Shown here piece after piece: positions 32,901 through 42,867 of a stretch of DNA of 64,000 nucleotides. The notes under the pieces are model-generated. The model was given only the letters and a program-made list of their open reading frames with translations. It had not been told where the DNA came from and did not search any database. The position numbers and the translations under genes are program-made. The stretch lies in assembly GCA_965644295.1 (NCBI GenBank), contig CBFFRP010000209.1:62001-126000 (forward strand), written 5' to 3'. This stretch comes from Paraphysomonas bandaiensis (lineage: Eukaryota; Chrysophyceae). How positions within the stretch are numbered: position 1 is the stretch's first letter; every line of letters starts with the position of its first letter.

Positions 32901-34470
32901 GGCTCTGGCAACATCAATTTCACAGAAAGTGTACTTGTTACGGTCAACATACAACCAGTCTCCACCTGCAACCGCGTCTGCTATGTAAAGTTTAGATACA
33001 AATAACAAATGTTGCGGAGCCATATGCAATTTTCTTCAGATTTTGATTGTATAGCATCATGTTTTGTCCCCTATCATTTGAGAAAGCCGCCTGTCGCTAT
33101 CAAGAGTACACGGCTGCAGTATGTCACGAACAACCTTTTGATGTTATAACTGAGTATCAAGGTTCTGGTTGTTAGAATTATACATTTCTCATAAGTTTAT
33201 ATGAAATATCTTTTAATTCATATTTTTTGTATTCTGTATATAAAAGATTCTACGCAAGATCATTACCTTGTGTTGACTGTTCCGTATAGGCGAGCTTTGT
33301 ACGGATTAAATAAATTGGAGACACAGCATGTTTACCGCGGCATTATATCTTTATAAGTTATGTCAAACAGACATACATTGAACTGTCAGGAGAAAACTTA
33401 TATATTTACTGTAGAAAGTTATATACTTTTGTCGGCTAATGATAATTTCACTGTACTGTCTGAATATACACCATAATGTCTGAGTGTTATTTCTCCCTGC
33501 TTATGATGAGGTCAGCATTCACCAAGTTTCCTTATGCGTAGTTGTCTGTTTAAAAATTGAACCTTTTCATAGCATAACTTATAAACAAACGTTATACAAT
33601 ATCGTGCAAAATTTTCTGTGTAACAACTCGTGCAACACTGAGCATGTACATGTAATATATACCCTATTGTAAATAGAATCACTGATGATAAACATTAACA
33701 TATAGAAGGAAGATACAGCTGCAGTCATACTCCGAAACTGTATCTCACGTACAACACTTGCTGCGGGCACCATACTAACTCATGAGGTGTTACGTCATCT
33801 GTGGCGGAAATAGAGATGATAGAGTGGTAACTGTTATTGTGTAAACAGTAATTTTATGGGGTAGAACTATTACCCATACAACCGCATATACATATATTCA
33901 GGAACTATAGCGATATATAGAAGGAAAGGTACATATATATATGTCTAAAGTATCAGTGAAGCGACGTTGGAACGACTTCTCGCTGCTTACGTGAATATAG
34001 TCCCAATTTTCTATAACGTTAAAAGATATAAGCTATTGTTTATGTTTGAATCCCCTCTTATCTATTAGTTTAACCTACCTATGAATCACCCTCCCTATAT
34101 GCTTTAACATACAGCAGCCTCCACCAACCTGCTATGTGCTTATGTAGCTATAGGTCAAAGTAACGGTAAACAAATTAAGAGAATTTCATTACAAAGTCAT
34201 TTTTATAAGAAAAAGGGGGGGTTTATAAGTATATTTCTAAGTTTTCTATTGTTAAAATCCCTATTTTCATAAATTATGATTTCATGAAAAATCATCGTTT
34301 TTTCAGTGAAAGTGAAAAAAAGTGACTTTTTAATGGAAAAACAATAACTTCTCAATGAAATAAACCATAAACAAGTCAATAAAATCGATATATGCATAGA
34401 GATCAATCCATCCATACATGTATATCTATTGAGGTAATCTTTAAACCTTTAGATTCTTAATTATAGAAAG
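32901..34470. other. intergenic, nothing recognised
   Basis: AT-rich sequence upstream of the channel gene. Only short, low-complexity ORFs. No RNA gene or structured repeat is seen. Confidence 0.45.
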
Positions 34471-35610
34471 ATGAACCGTATTGAAATCTCACCAACTATT
34501 ACAAATCATCATAGAAATGATAGTAATGAAGAATTATTTATACAACAGAATATTATATGGAAACTTATACGAAATAAACAATTTGAAAACTCATTTCTGT
34601 TTATTATCATACTTAATATAATTTTAGCTGCTATAACAGCTGAAAATCGGACTAAATCTACTGATTTAATTGGTTTGATATTTACAATATACTTTTGTAT
34701 TATTATGATACTTCGAATAGCTGGTAATGGGGTGAAAAAAACATTGGCAGATGGATGGGATGTGTTTTCTTGGATAGTTGTTATTATTGCAATAGTTGGA
34801 GACTCACAACGTATTGGCAATGGGCAGTATGTATTAGTTTTTTTTTGCTTTAGATTACTTAGAATGTTCAAATTACTACGAGCTCTACCAACGTTACGCA
34901 TGGCAGTATATGCGGTCCTGACTAGTGTCAGCGTAATAGGCAGTTTTGCCGTTACGTTATTGATATTTATCTTTCCAACTGCAATTCTACTGACAGTTGC
35001 CATTGGTAATAACTCCAAGCTGGTATGTCGTCGTGTATCTCTGTGTGCATTGTATATGTAAACATCAAACTGGTCGTAGTTTATTGAATGAAATAGCGAG
35101 TGTATACCACCTGTCTTCCATACCAATCTATTGTTAACCATGAATTTATATCTGATTTTTCAACAGGCACACGAGATGACTGACGAAGGTACGCTTAACA
35201 AGGAGCTATGGGGAACACTACCGAAGTCCATGCTATCGCTGTTTCAAGTGGCGACCCTCGATTGGGGTGATATTGTGCGCGCATCAGTGCTACAACAGCC
35301 ACTCTTGGCTATTGTATTTATATCATATATCGTTGTAACTGGTTTTGCTGTGAGTAATGTTTTCATTACAATCATTGGCGAGAACTACACCACGATATCC
35401 AGTAAGAATGCCGAGGATGAAGCAGAAGTAGATGGCAAAGACGAAATTTTTAATGAATTTCTAAAAGGTTATCCTGCCACGACTGAGCAAATAGAGTCGG
35501 CCAGGTTAATTCAATTTTCAAACGCTGAAATTGTATGTATGCTGCTAACACTGAATAATCGTATGCTCCAGCATACCCAAGATAATCGCCGTGAAACAGA
35601 GAATTCTTAG
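34471..35610 (+). CDS. single-domain voltage-gated cation channel, 331 aa
   Basis: Two exons: 34471..35022 and 35167..35610 (phase 0; 996 bp). The product has one 6TM domain: S1 about 41 to 55, S2 66 to 82, S3 96 to 109. S4 has basic residues every third position (R128, R131, K134, R137, then R143). S5 is about 148 to 175. A pore loop LPKSMLSLFQVATLDWGDIV is followed by S6 (LAIVFISYIVVTGFAVSNVFITII). Such one-domain channels must act as tetramers, as in bacterial NaV (NaChBac), CatSper subunits and the single-domain EukCat channels of algae. The filter is TLDWGD (214 to 219): a single acidic residue before Trp, with Trp one place earlier than in the usual TxExW. Ca2+ or Na+ conduction at plasma or flagellar membrane is likely; selectivity cannot be read. 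Confidence 0.88.
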
Positions 35611-36625
35611 TTCAATTTATGTTAGAAAGTCTTACTTGTTTACGTGTTAGCAGTTAGCAATATTATAGACGATTCTGATGCTCTGCTTATATTTATATTG
35701 TCTTGTTTACCGACGTTTAGATGATCAGCCATACGCCAATTGCCATGAATATAGTATAGGTATGGCAGCACATGGTAACAGTTAGCAGAGTAATACTTTT
35801 AATTAAAACAAGTCAATCCTATGAGAGAATTGCACTTTATCGCGTTTGCTATCTATTGTTATGAACTACCCAATGAATATTGAGTTTGTTAACACTTTCT
35901 AGAGATTACATGCGGCTATTCTAACGACTTCTAGAGTTAGCAAATAAGTTCAATTGACGACTTGTACTGTTGCTCTGTCAACCAAATCATTCACTCGGCT
36001 AGTAGCTTGTAGACCTAGATCCCGTTTTGCTCATCCTCTATATCAATGAGTCTACACTAAACATGTTTACATCGATATATACTGTCAATGGAGAGTCACA
36101 ATTGCATACATACATGTATAGATTATCGTCGTATTATATTATAAACGTCAAGTACACGGATGTAGTATTCTAGGAAGGGATAGTGCGCAAAATAGTGTGG
36201 TAAGATATATAAATATCTGTTTATTTATTAGCCAAAGTGGTGCTGTCAGAACAGTACTATTCTTGTGGTCTTGCTGATGATAGCTTTATCACATGGACTC
36301 CAATCCCAGCTTCCTCCTTACGATAAACAGAAAGTTTTCTTCTAGAGACAGCCATACCGGACAGTGAAACCATGTGCATATGCACCTTGCTCCGTCGAAG
36401 AGGTTCACAGTTTCAACAGAGACATAAGTGTGTTCTTATGAAGCTTATACATGGCTGTAGCTATAGTGAAGCTGTAGTTGTTGACTGTTACTATCGTGAT
36501 AAGCTTCATATCCACTCGAGTGATCGTCTCATATGAGCGCAGAGGACTCTTACTGTGTTACAACTAAACACTATCAGCTGAAAGATGAGTTGATAAGACT
36601 GTACAATACGAGCCCAGTCTCCTCA

Positions 36626-36675
<50 letters not shown>

Positions 36676-36850
36676 TGTGGAGGTGTATCTTGGCATGTAT
36701 GTATGTTGGCATCATATGGATATGCTGCTGTGGAGCTGACTGTATGTATCCATATAAATATCCATACGACACACTCCATACATAGAGATAGTATTATGTG
36801 ATTTATATTATGATATAAATCGAATGCACTCATCACCATTCGTGGGTAAT
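35611..36850. other. intergenic, nothing recognised except microsatellite
   Basis: No gene is supported. The (CT)n(TA)n tract listed next lies within it, and the tRNA gene follows at its right edge. Confidence 0.45.
36625..36675. repeat. (CT)n(TA)n compound microsatellite
   Basis: About 13 CT units are followed directly by about 12 TA units. Confidence 0.95.
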
Positions 36851-36932
36851 GGCAGGATGGCCGAGTGGTTAAGGCGTTGGCCTGCTAAGCCAATGTGCAA
36901 TGCATGCGTGGGTTCGAATCCCACTTCTGTCG
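36851..36932 (+). tRNA. tRNA-Ser (anticodon GCU)
   Basis: A full cloverleaf can be drawn. The acceptor is GGCAGGA paired with TTCTGTC (two G-U pairs), with discriminator G. The D arm contains the box A sequence TGGCCGAGTGG. The anticodon arm TTGGC-CTGCTAA-GCCAA has GCT at positions 34 to 36. A long class II variable arm (TGTGCAATGCATGC) is typical of Ser, and the T arm is GTGGG-TTCGAAT-CCCAC. No intron. A T-run at 36950..36956 fits a Pol III terminator. Confidence 0.96.
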
Positions 36933-37266
36933 CAATAGTCCCCGATATATTTTTTTCACTTTATCAAGCTCCCTAATCAAAAATCAGGGTTTTTTATGTA
37001 TCTCACACACAATATTCCTAATATACAGGTATAAAATAGTAGCAACCTTATATATACAGCTATAAATACTCCGTATATCTTAACCGTTACGTATGCTATG
37101 AGTGCTTTGTATGACAGTGCTATGGTACACTGACTTTTTAAGTAGTGTAAATAACCACACCTTTCGACACATTTCATTCTCTCATATTTTATTTAAGTAT
37201 CAGTGCAAACATAGCACCGCAGTGAATTTCATTAGACTAATTGCTCTTTAAGATACGGTCCCACAA
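36933..37266. promoter_or_regulatory. Pol III terminator and upstream region of the next gene
   Basis: Begins with the T7 run serving the tRNA, then about 310 bp of AT-rich sequence leading into the next ORF. No further motif can be named. Confidence 0.35.
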
Positions 37267-38127
37267 ATGGGGTCTGCTGCATCATTGAGCGGTGATACTC
37301 AAATCGACATCGACAAAGCAAAAGAGATAGCAGGAGATGCATGGACACCAGAGCTCGAAGCACGTTTCAAATCAGCTGTTGAAGAAAAAAGTCCATTTAC
37401 TTTAGACGATGCTAGGAAACTTGCACCTGAATTGTTTGGAGAAGAAATGGTAGGATTAGAGAAGGTAAAAGAATTGGCTCTTGCAAGCGGAGTAGAGTGG
37501 AATGATGAATTAAACAACATATTTGAGGCGAATGTAGACAAAGAGAAGGGTGAAATACCTTTATCAAAGTGGAAATCTCTTGTGCCAACGCTCTTTGAAA
37601 CTCCCGAAGAGAGGAAGCAGCGTTTAGACGCGGAATTTAGAGCCTTACTGGCGGCTAAGAGCGAGGGCAATGTAGTAGTCAACTACCAAATGTACAACGA
37701 AGAATTCCCCATATCGGAAAACACGTTGACAGCAGCACGCATTGATGAAGACTATGGCTTGACAGATGTCATGCCAGGATGTCGCATCCGCCTTTCAACT
37801 ATAGACTCGAAGGCGCGTACAACGTATGAGAATGCTAACAACTGCGAGGCACCTTGGGTAAAAGAAGATCCAGAAGGGACTTTCCGGGAGTTACTCGCGG
37901 GGGAGAAATATTTTTGCATAGTTATTGAGAACCCAGAGCAGTATGCGAAGGATATGGAGGCTCTGCGGGTGCGATTGGAAGCTGAGGGAGGGGCACCGGT
38001 AGAGAGCAGCGGTAGAGCAGAAGGATGCTCATGCCTATATGGCAACCCCTGCATGGACCAATACATATGCAAGGACTGGGACAACAGATATGCTGTAGCA
38101 AAAGCAAATGGATGGAAAGGGTTTTAA
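37267..38127 (+). CDS. putative myristoylated protein with duplicated EF-hand-like units, 286 aa
   Basis: An intronless ORF starting MGSAASLSG, a plausible N-myristoylation signal. Residues about 14 to 110 contain a tandem duplication: one unit with IDKAKEIA..AWTPELEARF and LAPELFGEE, another with LEKVKELA..VEWNDELNNIF and LVPTLFETPEE. They are EF-hand-like helices with no canonical calcium loop. A middle beta-rich region follows (about 140 to 215). The C-terminus ends with a Cys-rich motif, CSCLYGNPCMDQYICKDW, then ANGWKGF. Clean composition and GC-richer codons suggest high expression. I do not recognise the family; the C-terminal motif should be diagnostic in a database search. Confidence 0.8.
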   Translation: MGSAASLSGDTQIDIDKAKEIAGDAWTPELEARFKSAVEEKSPFTLDDARKLAPELFGEEMVGLEKVKELALASGVEWNDELNNIFEANVDKEKGEIPLSKWKSLVPTLFETPEERKQRLDAEFRALLAAKSEGNVVVNYQMYNEEFPISENTLTAARIDEDYGLTDVMPGCRIRLSTIDSKARTTYENANNCEAPWVKEDPEGTFRELLAGEKYFCIVIENPEQYAKDMEALRVRLEAEGGAPVESSGRAEGCSCLYGNPCMDQYICKDWDNRYAVAKANGWKGF

Positions 38128-39918
38128 CATTTTATAAGAGTGTTGTGTGTGGTGTCTGCATGAACATGTCCATGTACCATGTATAATGTGTTTATGTTTA
38201 GTCTGACAGAATATTCTGTGCTTTTGTTTCCGTTGGCTGGGTTGTATGTACAGGACGTTATGACATTAAGCCTTTGCAATGCGAATTGGCGTTTGTTGCG
38301 TTATAGGTTGCTGACAGATGATTCAAATAAACATAACAATTGTACTTTATTTTTCGCGTATCCATGGTAGTTACTTGTATTGTTTGTAATGTTATTGTAG
38401 CTCTTTCGATTTTTACATTTTTATAAAAGTGTATAATATTAACAGCATTTTCTATAGCTGGAATACAAACTGAAAAGTTTGGGCATGCAGAGTCCCCACC
38501 TGCTTCCGTCATACAATTATATTGTCTAATATATCTGGAACATAGACTGTGCTATTAATTATGATCACACCGCGTAACTATGAAGTATGAAGGTCTAGCA
38601 TTATATATCATATGCTATTGGCTTTGATTTAACTTCTGCAAATGACGTGAGTGATGAATGGAGGCATCGAGGCATCAGTTCCATAAACTCGATTGCCCTA
38701 TAACACTGATACACCAGCACAGTCTCGGGGAAATGCTTTGAATATATTAATTTATATATGTTTTGATAGAGTGATATGATAAAATTGATACTCCAGAGCC
38801 CGTCAAAACAACTTTATGTGTGCATGTAACATGCAAATTTATCCAAGTTATCTAATTTGAAGTTATATACAGCATCATGTACGTGTTACTGTGGATAAAT
38901 ATACCGTCATGTAGAAACAGGCCAATCTTCGTCGACGAGTAATCTACCCACGGACATGTCATATGGTTCTCCTGACCTATGCAGGGCAGTAAACTATCCC
39001 AGCTTTATGGTATTGGACCTCGAGTACAACTTCGATAATCTCCATATTACCATCTATTAAACACTGCTTGAAACTTGACCACCATTTGCTGCTTATGTCT
39101 TTGGCTCTTATACTCTAATTGTATCTGTTGAGTACGATCTCACATATAGCACACTCTTGAGCTATCTTGTTTACAGCTTGTGGTGCAGCCTCATTATGTA
39201 TATCATCGTTTATATGAGGAGTTGTATCTTTCTCTCTACAACAGCTTTAACTTGAATAATATTCATACTTCTATTTGTATTCGCATTTCTTAAGGGATGC
39301 CCTGTGCCCTTGCTAACACCCTATACATGTATATACAGCTATATGTATGTTATATAAATATAGGGTCAAAGCTGCCAAAAATATCGCTCAAAATGGGCTT
39401 TATTTTACTAAAAAGCATGATATTTATCATAAAAACTAAAAAAACATAAACTAATTACAAAAAAATGTGTAGAAAACTATTAATTTTCTTATGTAGAATT
39501 TTCCAACCGTTTTGTTTTTCAACATACCACCACTAAAAATTCCATACCATAACTATAAACGTATGTACTCTGTATAGTATACTCCTGTATAATTCTATCC
39601 ATTGAAACGTAATACGAATACATCACTTCATCTCTATACATATACATACATATATGCCTATAATATCATCATATTACTTCTATTAATATTTCAACTTCAT
39701 TCTTATATGAAGTCGAAGTGAAATTTGTATCTATACTCCCCCCTATTGATATTATCATACCAGTCTATCGTATATAATATGATAGTATATGGGGATATAT
39801 AGGAGGTTATTCTACTATGTAGAAACCTGTAAAAAAAACTACTACTATTTAATATGATTTTCATTTAATTTATTTATTTATCTGAATATATATATATAAA
39901 AGTATAGTTTTGTGAATA
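38128..39918. other. intergenic, nothing recognised
   Basis: AT-rich spacer with short ORFs only. No RNA gene or structured repeat is seen. Confidence 0.45.
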
Positions 39919-41289
39919 ATGTTAACACATAATCCATCTGGTACATTACCACCATTAGAAATCCCATTAAAAACTCAACGTACAACTATTACATCCCCAC
40001 AATATACTCATATATCAATACATCGTCAATGGCGTATAAAAGATACTGGTAAAAAACAAATTAATATGAATATATGGTCATCTGTATCATACATATCACA
40101 ACAAATGAGTGTATTATCATATGCATTAAATAGATATACAAAAAAAACAGGAGCATTCAATAAATTAACTACGTCTGGTAATAATGATGAGGATGAGACT
40201 CCAATGAATGGAATTATGAGGATTATAACATCATGTATGGAACGTATACAAATTGTTATGTCAGTGAAACAAGCATTAGTTGATATACGTATGCAAATGT
40301 TTTTATTATCACCATGGATTGCACAATTTGATCGTTTATTATCGAATGTGATTCGTATACTTAATGATCGTGCTGCTATGCTATGGAGACGTAATGCATA
40401 TGTTCCACTGGAGAGGGCCTGTATGCTTCACCAGGATGTAACTTCCATCAGTAACATCCTCAACAAAGTATTGACAATTTTTTCTCCTCGTCAAGTTACT
40501 GTAGCAGGCACTCCGTGTCTCAAGTCCTCTGGTTCGTTTACGAATGAGCCCCAGTCGTATCTTGTGGACAGTCAGTTGTGCCCATTAGTGCACCAGGTGA
40601 TCACCCGCATGCGTTTTCACCTTTCCCGTACAGTGCCACTCATGTACACCCATGTCGAAAAGTTAATAGTGAAGAGATTAAGCGATGCGCTTTCGACCAC
40701 AATCAGCAGTTGCTTACACAAAAACAGCTTTCAAGGCAAGCGGCGAAGCCGAGAGCTTACGCTTGGGAGTACTGTGCGCGATAATCTCCTCCAACCTGTT
40801 CTTACCTCTGTGAAGGCTCATTGTCGGGCTCAGTCTTCCATAGAGCGTATTATGACTGCTGCAACTAATTGCTGCATTGATCGCATTTTGGCGTTTATAA
40901 AAGAGAAGAGACTACGCTTTAACGAGGTTGGTGTGTTTGCTCTAAGTGCACAGCTAGACTGCCTGCTTCAGTGGGTTCTACGTGCCAAAAGTTTTCTTGG
41001 ATTACCCCCGTCAGCCCGTCTTGTCATAGATGTTTCTCCGTGGCTTCGTGCGAATGGAATCATGCACATTCTTCTTGCGGCCACGAGTGGAATGCTTCCC
41101 GACTCTACCGACTCATCGGACAAAACACGTATCATATGCCGCCATCTTACCATATTTGAGCAAGAACGATGGGCGGAATTGGGTGCTCCCAAGTCTCTGT
41201 TATGTGTGAAAATGCCTGTTATGATAGCATTGAAGAGGCGCGGCGCAGCTGTATCGATATCTGTTTCCTTGGACATTCGGGACATATGA
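39919..41289 (+). CDS. CCDC142-like protein, C-terminal region, 456 aa
   Basis: A single-exon ORF of 456 codons. It is mostly helical, without membrane segments. The C-terminal third (from about 285) reads RIMTAATNCCIDRILAFIKE, then LRFNEVGVFALSAQLDCLLQW. This fits the pattern of CCDC142 family C-termini, in which a helix with W/I..LL is followed by (R/K)FS..G...L..DL..V..W. CCDC142 function is not established. The first 100 codons are markedly more AT-rich than the rest. The family call is from pattern memory and needs a profile search. Confidence 0.5.
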   Translation: MLTHNPSGTLPPLEIPLKTQRTTITSPQYTHISIHRQWRIKDTGKKQINMNIWSSVSYISQQMSVLSYALNRYTKKTGAFNKLTTSGNNDEDETPMNGIMRIITSCMERIQIVMSVKQALVDIRMQMFLLSPWIAQFDRLLSNVIRILNDRAAMLWRRNAYVPLERACMLHQDVTSISNILNKVLTIFSPRQVTVAGTPCLKSSGSFTNEPQSYLVDSQLCPLVHQVITRMRFHLSRTVPLMYTHVEKLIVKRLSDALSTTISSCLHKNSFQGKRRSRELTLGSTVRDNLLQPVLTSVKAHCRAQSSIERIMTAATNCCIDRILAFIKEKRLRFNEVGVFALSAQLDCLLQWVLRAKSFLGLPPSARLVIDVSPWLRANGIMHILLAATSGMLPDSTDSSDKTRIICRHLTIFEQERWAELGAPKSLLCVKMPVMIALKRRGAAVSISVSLDIRDI

Positions 41290-42182
41290 CGTCCACTGCT
41301 TTATATACTGCAGTATTTTTGAATCGGGCCGCAGATATTTTGACACTAGGTGGCATAAAAATGTCACAATAATATGATAGCACGTTAAATTGAATTTAAC
41401 AGGATTAGGGGAACTTTATGGTGATCATTGTGTTGTTTTTTTATATTGCGTGTTCTTGTTATGATGTTGATACTAGGTCTCAGTAGATGAAGGTTATATA
41501 AAACGAATGGCTCCTGTACCCCAAACTGATATTACTACACTATTAAAGCAGGAAGCTGTTGATGAAAGGATAATAAATATTTAAAATATTACATAGAATG
41601 ATGCATAACCATACTTATCTTTTGTAATATCGGTGCCCGAAGATGATATTGTATATTTCAAGCGTCGTATTGAACACCTCATGTCTGTTCTTTTCAAACT
41701 TCACTTGAACACTTATTGTCTCCGTTTCTATATTCAATCTGGCATTTAGCGGTTATTTTTGGCTCCAATATATACTATATACGATATAATGACCTATAAT
41801 TGAAAGGGTTTGGTTAACTTTTCTAGTAGCTGTATATAGTATACTATATACCGCTGACAGTGCACAGTAAGTAACTATGAAGATATTAACAGTGCAGAAC
41901 TTGGTGATCTTTCGATGAGAAAAAAATGATGATCCTCTACCTGCGGATGATACTCCACCTACTAGTAATGTGCCCCCAACGGCTATTGCCGCATCGTCTC
42001 CGAGCATAACCACTAACACTAGTGTAAGTTGTAGCGGTGTTATTGCATGTAGTAGTGGTGAGATAGCAATATATGTATGTCTTGTATCCAAAATCAGGCT
42101 ATTTGGTTGCAGCGTTTACAATCTCAAGAGAGGCAAATGCAGCTACATATGAGAATATGATATTACAAAACAGTATACTTTA
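41290..42182. other. intergenic, nothing recognised
   Basis: No gene is supported. A short Ser/Thr-rich open stretch on the plus strand near 41950..42150 has no recognisable identity. The right part may include the degraded start of the LTR relic that follows. Confidence 0.4.
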
Positions 42183-42284
42183 AAGAAATGAATTATTATT
42201 AATCTAAGCACTTCACAACATATTCATGTAACATCTGGTGAGCATCTGTTCTCAGTTCTCAGAGACACCTGTATATCATATGTT

Positions 42285-42724
42285 CCCTCAACAAAGTCGG
42301 ACTCGTACCTTATCGTGGTGTTCTGCTGGGGGATAAGAACAGGAGATATTTCTCCGGGAAACTAATGTGAGTCGCATATATAGTCAGCAGATATTCTTCT
42401 GCCCACTCATAGCCGAATGCTTGTGTGGCACAAGGGACACTAATAAGTTTTACTTGTGTAGACGTCTTTGGCCCTTGACAAATACACAGACATCCGGTAA
42501 TGGGCCCACCTCAAGAACATCAAGAGTATATAGTGCTGCCTACGGGATGTCAAAAAATCAGAGAGCAAAAGTGGTTGTACCTTTTAGCTTGCGGTGACGC
42601 ACAAGTAGCGTTTGTAGCGCTAAATAGTAGGATAGCAGAGATAAGCACTAGTAAGTAAATTGTTTTGCTAGACTAGTTCTGACTCTTACAAGCCTTTTGC
42701 TAATAATCAGACATTCACTACTAT
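42285..42724 (+). mobile_element. SINE-like element copy 2 with 11-bp or longer target duplication
   Basis: Flanked by TATCATATGTT (42274..42284 and 42725..42735). It starts CCCTCAACAAAGTCG like copy 1 at 31155, shares the internal block with CCCACTCATAGCCGAATGC, and ends with the LINE-like tail. It is inserted in the old LTR. Confidence 0.78.
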
Positions 42725-42867
42725 CATATGTTCCCCAGTTACTCCTATATCTTATAATGTCACACAGCAGTAACTGAATTTTACTTCCCTCTTGTTACAC
42801 AATATTCACCCGTTACCCGTTACACCTATGAGTTGATTTTATCAATTACACACTATTAACACTACAA

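Noticed and set aside
34509-35141. 210-codon minus ORF opposite the channel gene
   Set aside because: It is antisense to the well-supported channel exon and contains no recognisable features.
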